Source of the DNA: Aquincola tertiaricarbonis
GTDB taxonomy: Bacteria; Pseudomonadota; Gammaproteobacteria; Burkholderiales; Burkholderiaceae_C
Direction of reading: 5' to 3'
Length of the DNA: 64,000 nt
Assembly: GCF_023573145.1 (NCBI RefSeq)
Contig: NZ_CP097636.1
Coordinates: 3,162,001-3,226,000 of the forward strand
The notes beneath the pieces are model-generated. The model was not told the origin of the DNA and made no database searches. It saw only the letters and a list, made by a program, of their open reading frames with translations. Positions 41,809-51,507 of the stretch are shown here, piece after piece; the first letter of the stretch is position 1, and every line of letters begins with the position of its first letter. A program made the position numbers and the translations under genes.

Positions 41809-44800
41809 TTACGCGGCCGCAGCCAGGGCGCTGTGGTCGGCGTTCTTCATGTTGGCGATCAGCTGACGCATCAGCTCGGCGCTGGCGTCGGCATGCAGGG
41901 CCGTGGCGTCGTTCGCGGGCGCCGGGCAGCCAGCGCAGCCGCCCGCCGCCGCCGGCGCGCCACCGGCAAAGGCGTGGTGCAGCAGCGCGTCGTCCTGCGA
42001 CAGCAGACCGTCGAGCGCAGGCAGTGCGGCCTTGGCGGCGGCAGCTTCGTCGGCGTAGACGTTGAAGTACACGTCCACCATGTCGATGCTGCTGCCGTCG
42101 GCACGGGTGGCGGTGCTGGCTTCGCCGAGCAGGTTGCCCAGCTGGTTCAGGTCCAGGTCCGTGTAGGCGGTGTTCAGGCTGGCGATGCCCAGCTCGGCCA
42201 GCGTGTGCAGTTCACCGGCGTCGGTCTGGTGGTTGCCATTCGCGTCCTGCCAGATGCTCAATTCGCTGAAGCGCGCATCGTTGGCGTCGACCACGCCATC
42301 GCCATTGCTGTCGAACGACGCCAGCTTGGCGAAGCCCACGCCACGCTCGGCGCTGCCGAACAGCTCGGAGATGTCGTCGATGCGACCGTTGTGGTTGGCG
42401 TCGACCGCCAGGAAGCCGTCACCGCCGGAGATCCAGCCCGACTTCACCGCTTGGCCCGTGCCCAGCAGGTCGAACGTGCCGCCCGCGTCGATCAGCGCCT
42501 TGGTCTGGATGCCATTGCCGTCCAGGTCCAGCACGATGGGGCTGTAGGTGTTGTAGGTCGTGGTGTCGCCGATCGACACGGTCTTGCTGGTCTCGGCAAA
42601 TTCCGTGAGGCTGTTGCCGCCGCTGAGTTTGATCTGCAGCGTTTCCCAGGGCGCTTCGGCCAAACCTACGTTGGGCTTGCTGTTGGGGTACTCCTGCCAG
42701 GCATCGATCGTGAAGGTGTCCGAGGTGACTTGGCCCGCCTTGATCGTCACGTAGAAGCCACCGCCCGACTGCGTCACGTAGTTGCCGTTGGCATCTCGCG
42801 CGCTGTAGTCGTTGATGATGGTGGACGGCATGTTCCAGGGCACGTAGGCGCCGGGGTTGGTCTCCATGGTGGCCGTGCCGTTGGTGAAGGACACGAACAC
42901 CTTGGTGTCCACCGTCAACGCGTGGTCCAGCGTCAGCTGGTAGCCGGCGCTGCAGCCTTCGTAGATGGCACTGGCGCCCACCAGCGAAATCACCGAATGC
43001 GGCGTCAGCCCCGCATCGATCGTCAGGTTGTCGGTGGCGCTTGTCACCTGGAAGGCGGCCGTCTCGTAGGCCCACGGCATGGTGGTGAGCCGCACGTTGT
43101 CGATGATGCCACCCACACCGTCATCGTCGCCGGCCTGCTCACGGAAGGTGAGGCGGTCTGCGCCGCCGGTACCGGTGACCGTGAAGGTGTAGGTGGTCAG
43201 CTTGGTCGTTGCCGGGTCGATGGATGCGATCCGGCTGCCGTTCCACCACACCTCCACCGTGTTGGTGTCGATGGACGTGCCGGCGCGGCTGGCCAGGTCG
43301 ACCGACAGCTGGTACGTCTGCCCCTTCTCGGTCACGACGTCCTGGTAGATGCCTGAGCCCTTGCCCCAGTTGTATTCGGAGTCCAGTTGGACAGCCAGGT
43401 CGCCGCTTACACCGGTCACGCCCCAGGTAAGACCAGTGGCTGCCTGGACGTTGTAGCCTGACAAGGTCGACCAGCCCGTAACGCAGCCGGCTACATCCTC
43501 GAAACTGCCGTTCGTGACCAAGTTGGGGCCGGCGGTGTAAGAGCTGACAGCCCGGAAGTCGGAGTCGATCGCATCGTTGCTGCCGACATCGGCGGCACTC
43601 AGCAGGTAGCCGCTGGGCAGCGCGATGGCGACTTTGTAGGTGCCCACGCCGACGTTGTCGAACAGGTACTTGCCATTGGCGTCGGTCACCGTCACGCGCG
43701 AGGTGTCGTCGGCCGTGTTGAAGAGGCCGTCGACGCCGGCGCCGATCAGCTTGACCGATACGCCTGCCACGCCGCCTTCACCAGCGTCTTGCAGGCCGTT
43801 GCCATTGGTGTCCGACCACACACGGTCGCCGATGCTGGCAACGATGGGCTTGAGGCCGGCGTCCACGGTCAGGTTGGTTTCGCCGACCGCCAGCGTCACC
43901 AGGCCGGACGTTGCGGTGTTGCCATTGCCGGTCCACACCACATCGCTGTCGATGCCGTCGTTGCTGCCGATGTTGGCCGAGGTGAACATCTGACCCGCCG
44001 GCGCCACGACCTGCACGGCGTACTGGCCGGGCGGCAGGCCGGTGAACAGGTAGCCGCCGGTGGAGTCGGTCACGGTGGTGGCCACCACCGCGCCGGCTGC
44101 GTCCAGCAGGCGAACGGTCACGCCGGCAGCGCCGGGCTCGCAGTCATCCTGCAAGCCGTTGCCGTCCTGGTCGAACCACACCTTGTTGCCCAGGGTGGCG
44201 GGCTTGGTGACGACAAGGCCACCGTCCAGCGTCAGGTTGTCGTCGCAGCTGGCCACCTGGAAGCCTGCTTCATACACGGTGCTGCTGGTGGTGCCGATGA
44301 GCTTGACGTTGTCGATGATGCCGCCGACGCTGTCGTCGTCACCGCACTGCTCGCGGAACGACAGGCGATCGTTGGCACCGGTGCCGGTCACCGAGAAGCT
44401 GTAGGTCTTCAGCGTGGTGCTGGTGGGGTCGATGGTGGCGATGCGGGTGTTGTTCCACCACACTTCAACGGTGTTGGTGCTGAGCTTGGTGCCTGCGCGG
44501 GCAGCCACATCGACGGACAGCTGGTAGCTCTGGCCGGCGGTGGTCTTGACGTCCTGGTAGAGGCCCGTGCCGCCCAGCAGCGAGAAGGTGTAGCGCGCGT
44601 CCAGTTCCACCACGGTGGAGCCGGTGGCGCCGGTGACGCCGTACGTGCTGGCCTTGCCGGCTTCGATGATGTCGCCCAGGCCGCACCAGCCCACGGGCAC
44701 ACCGCAGTCGAGGTTCTCGAAGCTGCCGTTGGTGATCAGGTTGACCGAGGTGGTCGTGGTGACGGCACGGAAGTCGGAGTCGACGGCATCGTTGGTGCCA

Positions 44801-46092
44801 GCGTCGGCCTTGGTGACGGCGAAGCCGTCCGGGGTGTCCAGCGTGAGCTTGTACTTGCCCCAGGCCACGTCGTCGAAGGCGTACTTGCCGTTGGCGTCGG
44901 TGGTGGTGGTGCGCACCGAGTCGTCGGCGGTGCCGAAGACGCCGTCGCTGCCCGCACTGGTCAGCTTGATGCTCACGCCGGCCACGCCGCGTTCACCGGT
45001 GTCCTGCACGCCATTGCCGTTGGCGTCCCACCAGATGGTGTCGCCCACCTTGACCAGGCACACCTTCAGGCCGGCGTCGACGCTGGTGTTGTTCTCACCG
45101 GCAGCCAGCGTGACGAGGGCGCTGGTGCCGGTGTTGGTGCCGGTACCGTTCCACACCACGTCGCTGTCGATCGCATCGTTGGTGCCGGCGTCGGCGGTGG
45201 TGAACTTGTAGCCGTCAGGGGTGACGACCTGAACCTTGTACTGGCCGGGCAGCAGGCCCTGGAACAGGTAGTTGCCGGCCGCGTCGGTCGTGGTGGTGGC
45301 CACTACGGCGCCGCTGGCGTTCAGCAGCTTGACCGTGACACCGGAAAAGCCGGCTTCGCTGCTGTCTTGCAGGCCATTGCCGTTGCTGTCGAGCCAGACG
45401 CGGTCGCCCATCGAGGCCAGCGCGGGCAGCTGGAAGCTGAGGACGTTGGGCGTCGGGTCGAGGTCGGCTGCGCCGGTGCCGACGAGGCCGCCGTCGTCAC
45501 GCACCTGGAACGACAGGCCGACGGTGCCGGTGGCCCCCTGGGCGGGCTGGAAAGTGACCAGGCCGGCGCGGATGTCCGCCACCGAAACCTCGGTGCCGGG
45601 CGTGATGGGCACGCCGTTGTACAGCGCCTGGCCCGTGGCAGGCTGCGCGCCGAACACCACGGACTTGAAGTTGTTGCCGTCGACGTCGCTGAAGCCGAAG
45701 TCGGATTCCTTCAGCACGTAGGCGGCGCCGTCGGTGAGGCTGACCGTGCTGTCGGCGCCGCTGGGCGCGTCGTTCACCGGGTCGATGATGACCTTGAGGC
45801 TCAGGGTGATCACGTCGGAGCCGGTGCTGAACACCAACGACAGCGTGTCGAAGCTGCCAAAGTAGTTGGGCACGGCCGCCGCGGAGACACGCACCGTGTC
45901 GCCATCAACCTGGCTGAAGAGTGCCGTGGGAGCCGGCACGTAACCGCCGTTTCCGTCGCTGACCAGGAGGGACTGGATGGTCAGCGCGCCGTTGGCGGTG
46001 TAACCGGCCTGCTGCAGCAAGGCGGCAATGTCGAAATCCTGGTTGGTGTCTTCGTAGACATTCACAACCGTCGAGTAAGTCAGTACGGCCAT
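41809..46092 (-). CDS. Large SdrD-B-repeat surface protein, type I secretion substrate
   Basis: A 1427-residue protein without a signal peptide, next to a type I secretion system that probably exports it. Order: N-terminal beta-rich region (1-225); SdrD-B-like domains at about 228-343, 347-448, 633-748 and 752-852, each starting like GDRVWLDSNGNGLQD; two jelly-roll-like modules beginning LITNGSFE (450-627, 857-1030); a Calx-beta-like region (about 1035-1175); and a C-terminal Ca-binding part with DLDGNG, DANHNGRIDD, DSNGDGVVDAND and DANGNHQTD (1188-1292). Domains 228-630 and 632-1030 are a duplication. ATG 46092 has a GGGAG site. Likely an adhesin or biofilm protein; no RTX nonapeptides are present. 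Confidence 0.85.
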   Translation of the reverse strand: MAVLTYSTVVNVYEDTNQDFDIAALLQQAGYTANGALTIQSLLVSDGNGGYVPAPTALFSQVDGDTVRVSAAAVPNYFGSFDTLSLVFSTGSDVITLSLKVIIDPVNDAPSGADSTVSLTDGAAYVLKESDFGFSDVDGNNFKSVVFGAQPATGQALYNGVPITPGTEVSVADIRAGLVTFQPAQGATGTVGLSFQVRDDGGLVGTGAADLDPTPNVLSFQLPALASMGDRVWLDSNGNGLQDSSEAGFSGVTVKLLNASGAVVATTTTDAAGNYLFQGLLPGQYKVQVVTPDGYKFTTADAGTNDAIDSDVVWNGTGTNTGTSALVTLAAGENNTSVDAGLKVCLVKVGDTIWWDANGNGVQDTGERGVAGVSIKLTSAGSDGVFGTADDSVRTTTTDANGKYAFDDVAWGKYKLTLDTPDGFAVTKADAGTNDAVDSDFRAVTTTTSVNLITNGSFENLDCGVPVGWCGLGDIIEAGKASTYGVTGATGSTVVELDARYTFSLLGGTGLYQDVKTTAGQSYQLSVDVAARAGTKLSTNTVEVWWNNTRIATIDPTSTTLKTYSFSVTGTGANDRLSFREQCGDDDSVGGIIDNVKLIGTTSSTVYEAGFQVASCDDNLTLDGGLVVTKPATLGNKVWFDQDGNGLQDDCEPGAAGVTVRLLDAAGAVVATTVTDSTGGYLFTGLPPGQYAVQVVAPAGQMFTSANIGSNDGIDSDVVWTGNGNTATSGLVTLAVGETNLTVDAGLKPIVASIGDRVWSDTNGNGLQDAGEGGVAGVSVKLIGAGVDGLFNTADDTSRVTVTDANGKYLFDNVGVGTYKVAIALPSGYLLSAADVGSNDAIDSDFRAVSSYTAGPNLVTNGSFEDVAGCVTGWSTLSGYNVQAATGLTWGVTGVSGDLAVQLDSEYNWGKGSGIYQDVVTEKGQTYQLSVDLASRAGTSIDTNTVEVWWNGSRIASIDPATTKLTTYTFTVTGTGGADRLTFREQAGDDDGVGGIIDNVRLTTMPWAYETAAFQVTSATDNLTIDAGLTPHSVISLVGASAIYEGCSAGYQLTLDHALTVDTKVFVSFTNGTATMETNPGAYVPWNMPSTIINDYSARDANGNYVTQSGGGFYVTIKAGQVTSDTFTIDAWQEYPNSKPNVGLAEAPWETLQIKLSGGNSLTEFAETSKTVSIGDTTTYNTYSPIVLDLDGNGIQTKALIDAGGTFDLLGTGQAVKSGWISGGDGFLAVDANHNGRIDDISELFGSAERGVGFAKLASFDSNGDGVVDANDARFSELSIWQDANGNHQTDAGELHTLAELGIASLNTAYTDLDLNQLGNLLGEASTATRADGSSIDMVDVYFNVYADEAAAAKAALPALDGLLSQDDALLHHAFAGGAPAAAGGCAGCPAPANDATALHADASAELMRQLIANMKNADHSALAAAA
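43003..45411 (-). repeat. Tandem ~1.2 kb intragenic duplication in the surface-protein gene
   Basis: Codons about 228-630 (44203-45411) and 632-1030 (43003-44199) encode the same series: SdrD-B type 1, SdrD-B type 2 and a NGSFE jelly-roll module ending in IIDNVKL/IIDNVRL. Matching positions include TNDAIDSDVVW against SNDGIDSDVVW, and FREQCGDDD against FREQAGDDD. The copies have diverged, so the duplication is not recent; it may still allow length change by recombination. Confidence 0.8.
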
Positions 46093-46346
46093 TCGTTTTC
46101 GCTCCCACTTTGGCTCGCGGCCCAGTGCCGCTTCGCAATTCTCACGACGAAACAATCATTTTCAAAGCGGCATCTATCAGATGAGTCGATCGTGATCACG
46201 CCGAAATGAGGGGCTGGAACAGCACATATCTCAAATTGGATTGTGACTTGAACCACATCGGCGTATCAGCACAGTGGTTGACTCGCAACAAGTGCGGCTC
46301 TTTTTGACACCTTCGCCGCGGAAAGCCGGGCATGGCGCGAGGCCGC
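46093..46346. other. AT-richer intergenic region between the secretion genes and the surface protein
   Basis: 254 bp without a gene, less GC-rich than its surroundings. On the minus strand it must hold the promoter and leader of the surface-protein gene. A small perfect dyad CATCT-ATC-AGATG lies near 46171-46183. I see no convincing -35/-10 pair and no terminator with U-tract for the TolC-like gene. Confidence 0.5.
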
Positions 46347-47834
46347 TCAGGGTGGTGCAAGCCCCGGATCAGGGGGGGTCCGGAAGGCCTCCGTTGGCGC
46401 GCTCGTGGCCTGCGCGACACCCAGCATCGACGAGAGCGAGCCCGTCAGCACAGACAGGCGCAGCAGTGCCTGCCTCTGCCGCCAGGAGGCATCGACCTGC
46501 CGCTGCTCCGCGGAAAAGCGCCGGTCGCGCTGGTCGATCAGCTGCAGCAGGCTGCGGCGACCGGCCTGGTACTGCAGATCACTCGCACGCACCGTGGCTT
46601 CGAGATGGGTCAGCTGCCGCTCCACCGCCGGCAGCGCCTGCGCGCTTTGCAGCATCTGCTGGCGCACCACGCCCAGCTCTCCCCGGACGGCCTGCTCGCT
46701 GCGCCAGGCCTGGCTTTCCGCGGCCTCGGCCCGGGCCCGGGCTTCTTCCCGGCGGGCCGTGCCGCCGCCGCCCAGCGGGACCTCGTAGCTCACGGTCAGC
46801 GTCCAGCCGCGGCGGCTCTGGGTCGATTCGACCGGTGCGGTGCGATCGGACAGGGTCTTGCTGAGCGTCAGGTCGGCCTTCGGCAGGTATTCAGATGCGA
46901 TCAGCGGGACGCGGGCGCGCGCCGCCTCGCGGCGGGCGGCGGCGGCCTGTGCGCTGGCGTTGCCGCGCAATGCCAGCGCCCACCAGTCCTCCAGCGGCGC
47001 CTCAGGCGCCAGTGCCAGCGCAGATGGCCAGGGCGTGGCGCCTGGCGGCATGATTTCGGCACGCAGGGCGCCCGCCTGGCCCGTGAGCACGCCCAGCTGT
47101 GCCTGGGCCGCCAGCAGGTCGGCCTGGCTGCTGGCCACGGACAACTGGGCATCGATGAGCGACGACTGCGCCAGATCGCCGTCGGACGACGGGGACTTGC
47201 CCGCCGCCACCTGACGACCGACGCGCTCGACCAGATCGGCCAGTTCCGCGTGGCGTCGTTGGGCGGCCTGCAGCAGAGCCTGCTGGCGCTGCAGCTCGAT
47301 GTACGCCTTGGCCAAGCGCTCGCAGGCGTCTTCCAGCGCCTGCCGGGCATCGGCCTGCACGGCCTGCAGCTCCAGCATGGCCGCGTCCAGCTGCGTCTTG
47401 TCGGCGCCGCCGTTGTACAGGTTCCAGCGCACGAAGCCCTCGGTGCTGCGCAGGTGGCGATCGACCGGCGTGCCGCCTTCCTCGGTGACGCGCCGGCCCT
47501 GTTCGTACTGCACACCGGCCGAAGGAAAGAAGCGCGAGCGCAGCTGGTCGACCTGGGCCTGCGCGGCGCGCACCGCCGCGCGGGCACTCTGGAGGTCACC
47601 ATCGCGCTGCAGCGCAAGTTGCAATGCGTCAGCAAAACGCAGCGGCGGCGTGGCGTCCTGGTGCGTCGCCAACGCGGTGGCGGCCATCGTCGGGGGCGTG
47701 GCGGCGCCCGCCGCTGCCGAGAACAGCGCCGCGCTGACGGCGGCCAGCAGCGTCAACGCCCAGGGCGTCAGCACACGCACGGTTTCGCCGGAGGGCCGGC
47801 GCGAGCGCCTGGTGGCGTGGATGGTGGTGTGCAT
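46347..47834 (-). CDS. TolC-family outer-membrane efflux protein of the type I secretion system
   Basis: A 495-residue TolC-like protein: long signal/leader (hydrophobic run at about residues 22-45, ending AGAA), two outer-membrane efflux repeats rich in Ala/Gln coiled-coil heptads (for example LQAVQADARQALEDACERLAKAYIEL), and the usual DLTLSKTLS strand. ATG 47834 overlaps the HlyD stop by one base; the longer open frame upstream lies out of frame over hlyD. It forms the outer-membrane channel for export of the large surface protein encoded next. Confidence 0.9.
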   Translation of the reverse strand: MHTTIHATRRSRRPSGETVRVLTPWALTLLAAVSAALFSAAAGAATPPTMAATALATHQDATPPLRFADALQLALQRDGDLQSARAAVRAAQAQVDQLRSRFFPSAGVQYEQGRRVTEEGGTPVDRHLRSTEGFVRWNLYNGGADKTQLDAAMLELQAVQADARQALEDACERLAKAYIELQRQQALLQAAQRRHAELADLVERVGRQVAAGKSPSSDGDLAQSSLIDAQLSVASSQADLLAAQAQLGVLTGQAGALRAEIMPPGATPWPSALALAPEAPLEDWWALALRGNASAQAAAARREAARARVPLIASEYLPKADLTLSKTLSDRTAPVESTQSRRGWTLTVSYEVPLGGGGTARREEARARAEAAESQAWRSEQAVRGELGVVRQQMLQSAQALPAVERQLTHLEATVRASDLQYQAGRRSLLQLIDQRDRRFSAEQRQVDASWRQRQALLRLSVLTGSLSSMLGVAQATSAPTEAFRTPPDPGLAPP

Positions 47835-49129
47835 CACCGCTCCTGCATCGCCGAGTGAAGGGTCTTGAGCACCGGCTTGAGCAGGTACTGCATGACGGTG
47901 CGCTGACCGGTCAGGATGCTGGCGTCGACCGGCATGCCGGGGCCGATGGCCAGCCGGCGGCCGTCGTGCTCCAGGTAGTCGCGCTCGGTGCGCAGCTGCA
48001 CTTCGAAGTAGGGTTGCTTGTCCTGCTCGTCCACCAGCGCATCGGCACCGACACGTTGCACCGTGGCCGTCAGGCTGCCGTAGATCGAGGAGTCGAACGA
48101 GGTGACCCGCACTTGGGCCTCCTGGCCCGGATGGAGGAAGCCGATGTCGGCCGGCTTCACGCGCGCGGTGATGGTGAGCGTCGGGTCGCTCGGCACGATT
48201 TCCAGGATGGGCGCACCGGGGGCGGCCACGCCGCCCACGGTGTGCAGCAACACGCGGTTGACCACGCCGTCCAGGGGCGAGACGAGCACCCGCCGCGCCA
48301 GCTTGTCCTCGCGGCCACGCACGGTGGCCTGCATGGCCTGCAGCTTGCCCTCGATGTCGGTGCGCTGCGCGCCCCACTGGGCCCGCGCACGCGCCACCAG
48401 TTCCGACTGCTGGGCACGCGCCTCGGCCAGCCCGGCCTGCAGCCGCGGCAGCGAATCGCGCAGCGCCTTCAACTCGCCCTGTTGTTGCAGGAAGCGCTGG
48501 CGGGCCGACAGCAGGTCGGCCTTGGCACCCGCCCCTTCGGCCACCAGCCGCTCCTCGATCTGCAGCGATTCCTGGCTGGCCGCAACGAGCGTCTCCAGCA
48601 CCGGGATGCGGTTCTGCGCCTCGGCGAGTTCCCCGGCACGGCGCCGCACGCCCTCGGCGGCAGCGGCCACACCGGCCTCGGCCTCGCTGCGGGCGGCCAG
48701 CCACAGCCGGCGCTCTTCGCGCACCAGCTCGGGCGCCTCGGCTTCGAGCGCGCCGAACTGCGGTTCCCGCCCGTCCAGCAGCGCCTGCACGCGGATGCGC
48801 GACGACTGCAGCGCGCGCAGCGACTCCCGGCTTTCACCGACTTCCACCTCGGCCTGCACCTCGTCCAGTTCCACCAGCGGCTGGCCGCGTTGCACGCGGT
48901 CGCCCGCCTGCACCTTGAGCGAGCGGATGATGCCGCCCTCCAGGCTTTGCACTTCCTGCAGCCGGCTGGGTGCCAGCACCGTGCCGCGGGCATTGACCGC
49001 CACATCCACATGGGCCCAGGTGGCCCAGGCCAGGGCCACCACCACCAGCAGGGTCAGCACCGCCACCAGGGCCAGTACCAGCCGGCGCGGGCCGGCGTCC
49101 AGGTCCACCATCGTCGGGGTCGCTGCCAT
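47834..49129 (-). CDS. HlyD-family periplasmic adaptor of the type I secretion system
   Basis: A 431-residue membrane fusion protein. One N-terminal transmembrane helix (about residues 15-40), then the lipoyl/barrel part starting VAVNARGTVLAPSRLQEVQSLEGG, long coiled coils (about 85-270), and the C-terminal barrel with KPADIGFLHPGQEAQVRVTSFD, typical of the HlyD branch. ATG 49129 overlaps the ABC gene stop (TGATG); a GTG three bases upstream is equally possible. It links the ABC exporter and the TolC-like channel. Confidence 0.93.
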   Translation of the reverse strand: MAATPTMVDLDAGPRRLVLALVAVLTLLVVVALAWATWAHVDVAVNARGTVLAPSRLQEVQSLEGGIIRSLKVQAGDRVQRGQPLVELDEVQAEVEVGESRESLRALQSSRIRVQALLDGREPQFGALEAEAPELVREERRLWLAARSEAEAGVAAAAEGVRRRAGELAEAQNRIPVLETLVAASQESLQIEERLVAEGAGAKADLLSARQRFLQQQGELKALRDSLPRLQAGLAEARAQQSELVARARAQWGAQRTDIEGKLQAMQATVRGREDKLARRVLVSPLDGVVNRVLLHTVGGVAAPGAPILEIVPSDPTLTITARVKPADIGFLHPGQEAQVRVTSFDSSIYGSLTATVQRVGADALVDEQDKQPYFEVQLRTERDYLEHDGRRLAIGPGMPVDASILTGQRTVMQYLLKPVLKTLHSAMQER

Positions 49130-51273
49130 CACGCCACCTTCACAGGTCGTTGCGCTTGCGCGGCCTCGGGGGCCGTGGCCTGTGACAGCGCCCTCAGCAC
49201 CTCGTCACGCGGGCCGTCGGCCACCACGCGGCCGCGATCCAGCACCACCAGGCGGTCGACCAGCGGCAGCATGGCCATGCGGTGGGTGACCAGCAGCACG
49301 GTGGTGTCCTCCAACGCACGCAGCTCGCGGATCAGGCGCTGCTCGGTGGCCGGGTCCATCATGCTGCTGGGCTCGTCCATCAGCAGCACAGGCGGGGCAG
49401 CCAGCAGCGCACGGGCGATGGCCACCGCCTGGCGCTGGCCGCCGGACAGCAGCTCACCGCGCTCGCCCACCGGCGTGGCCAGGCCGGCCGGCAGCTGGGA
49501 CAGCGTTTCTTCCAGGCAGGCGCGCCGCACGGCCGCCAGCACGGCCGCATCGCCGCCTTCGGTGCGGCCGAGTTCGATGTTCTCGCGGATGCTGCCGTGG
49601 AACAGCGTCACGTCCTGCGGCACGTAGCCGATCTGCCGGCGCAGACTCTGCGGGTCGAGCTGGGTGGTGGCCAGGTCGTCCAGCAGCACGGTGCCGGCCG
49701 AGGGCGCATACAGGTTGAGCAGCAGCCGCAGCAGCGTGCTCTTGCCCGACCCCAGCTTGCCGATGAACCCCACCCGCTCACCGGGGCGGATGCGCAGATT
49801 GAAGCCGTCCAGCAGCGGCGGCCGGTGCGGGTAGGCGAAGGACACCTCCCGGAACTCGATGCGGCCGGTCAGCGGCGGCGCCTGCAGCGCCGATTGCTCG
49901 TCGTCGGTCGGCGCGTTCATCACCTGCTCCAGCGCCTGCATGGACAGCCGCGTCTGCTGCCAGCGCAGCACCAGCGAGGCGATCTGCGAGGCCGGGGCCA
50001 TCGCGCGGCCCGCCAGCATGGTCACGCCGATCAGCTGGCCGGTGGTGAGCGCCTGTTCGCCGATGAGCACGGCACCGATGGCCACCAGCAGCACATTGCT
50101 GAGGGTGAGCATCGAGGCGCCGCTGTAGCCACCGAAAGCGACGAGCTCACGGGTGTGGAAGCTGTGCTGCGAGATGGCCAGCGTCAACTGCTCCCAGCGG
50201 CGGCGGCTCCAGGTGCTGGCGCCCAGGGCCTTGATGGTGTCCAGGCCGTTCATGCTCTCGAACAGGTGGGCGGTGCGCTGGGCGCTTTGCTGCGACGAGG
50301 CCGACACGCTGCGCATCATGGGCCGCTGCATCAGCCAGGCCGACAGCAGCATCAGCGGGATGGTGATCAGCGGCACCACCACCAGCCAGCCGCCGATGAT
50401 GGCCACCATGGCCAGGAACAGCAGCATGAAAGGCAGGTCGCCCAGCAGCGCCAGCGTGCCGGAGGCGAAGAACTCGCGCACCGACTCGAAGTCGCGCACC
50501 ACGTTGGCCAGCACGCCGCCTGAAGCCGGCCGCCCAGCGGCCCGCAGCCGCAGGCAGCGGGCGAAGATGGCGGACGAGAGCGTGACGTCGATGCGCCGGG
50601 CGGCCGTTTCGATCAGCGCCCCGCGCAGCACCTTGAGCGCCAGCTCGAAGCCCAGCAGCAGCACGGCCGCCACCGTCAGCACCGTCAGGCTGGACAGCGC
50701 GTTGTTGGGCACCACGCGGTCGTACACGGCCATGGTGTAGAACGGGATCAGCGCGCCCACCAGGTTGAGCGCCACCGTGCCCACCAGGGCCCAGCCGAAG
50801 ATGCCGCGGTTGCGGCCGAAAACGTCCCAGAACCAGCGGCTGGCCTGGGGCAGCGTGTAAAGCAGGCTGCGCTGGTCCATGTGCAGTGCAGCACGGGCGG
50901 CCTGCCAGCGGGCGCCCGGGCACTCGGCCGCCACGTCCTGGGCAGACATCCAGCGGGTGCCGGCAATGCCCGGCTGATGCACCTCGAAGCGTTCGCCGTC
51001 GCGCGACAGTGCCACCAGCGCGGCGCCGCCCTCGCCCAGCACCAGCGCCGGCAGCATGGTGGCGCGCACATCGCCGGCGGGCAGCGGCGAGAGCATCAGC
51101 CCGGCACGCGCACACCACTCGGGCAGCCGGTCGGCCGGTGCGGCCTCACCTGCGCCTTCGGACAACAGCGCCTCGCGCTCCACCGGGCGGCCATAAAAGC
51201 GCGCAAGAAACAGGACAGCGTCCAGCAGCCGGTGGTCGGCTGGGGGCGGGGCAAGCGAAATCTCAGTGCTCAT
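49129..51273 (-). CDS. Type I secretion ABC permease/ATPase with degenerate C39-like domain
   Basis: A 714-residue exporter. The N-terminal domain (about residues 1-130) is a peptidase-C39-like fold without the catalytic Cys (FLARFYGRPVEREALLSE), so it recognises but does not cut its substrate, as in RTX/LapA-type systems. Six helices follow (about 155-440), then the ATPase with Walker A GKLGSGKST, signature LLSGGQRQAVAIARAL, Walker B LLMDEPSS and switch His in VTHRM. It heads an operon with HlyD and TolC components and probably exports the large surface protein. The 234 bp upstream (51274-51507) hold no gene I can see. Confidence 0.94.
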   Translation of the reverse strand: MSTEISLAPPPADHRLLDAVLFLARFYGRPVEREALLSEGAGEAAPADRLPEWCARAGLMLSPLPAGDVRATMLPALVLGEGGAALVALSRDGERFEVHQPGIAGTRWMSAQDVAAECPGARWQAARAALHMDQRSLLYTLPQASRWFWDVFGRNRGIFGWALVGTVALNLVGALIPFYTMAVYDRVVPNNALSSLTVLTVAAVLLLGFELALKVLRGALIETAARRIDVTLSSAIFARCLRLRAAGRPASGGVLANVVRDFESVREFFASGTLALLGDLPFMLLFLAMVAIIGGWLVVVPLITIPLMLLSAWLMQRPMMRSVSASSQQSAQRTAHLFESMNGLDTIKALGASTWSRRRWEQLTLAISQHSFHTRELVAFGGYSGASMLTLSNVLLVAIGAVLIGEQALTTGQLIGVTMLAGRAMAPASQIASLVLRWQQTRLSMQALEQVMNAPTDDEQSALQAPPLTGRIEFREVSFAYPHRPPLLDGFNLRIRPGERVGFIGKLGSGKSTLLRLLLNLYAPSAGTVLLDDLATTQLDPQSLRRQIGYVPQDVTLFHGSIRENIELGRTEGGDAAVLAAVRRACLEETLSQLPAGLATPVGERGELLSGGQRQAVAIARALLAAPPVLLMDEPSSMMDPATEQRLIRELRALEDTTVLLVTHRMAMLPLVDRLVVLDRGRVVADGPRDEVLRALSQATAPEAAQAQRPVKVA

Positions 51274-51507
51274 GGGCCACGCGATTGAAGAGGGTGGGAA
51301 GGCCCGCCGGACGGATGGGTGCGACCACCCCGGCCATCAGCAGGCAAAGCCGCAGATTCTTCGGATCAAATGGCTGAATTGATAGTGCCGGAGCGTGGGG
51401 GTGGGCATCGCGTCGTGCGATCCGCCGCAATCACGCGTCGCGGCGCGTCCACGAAAAGTGACAGATTTGGCTTTTCTGGCCTCAGCCCGCTGCCCGAGCC
51501 GCGCCCC

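Noticed and set aside
42900..45500. Regular near-repeats suggesting a CRISPR-like array
   Set aside because: The repeat period is over 300 bp and corresponds to protein domains of the surface protein; there are no short spacers.
43789..46209. A plus-strand open frame of 806 codons, and another at 40906-43356
   Set aside because: Both are antisense shadows of the surface-protein gene, which has recognisable domains on the minus strand.
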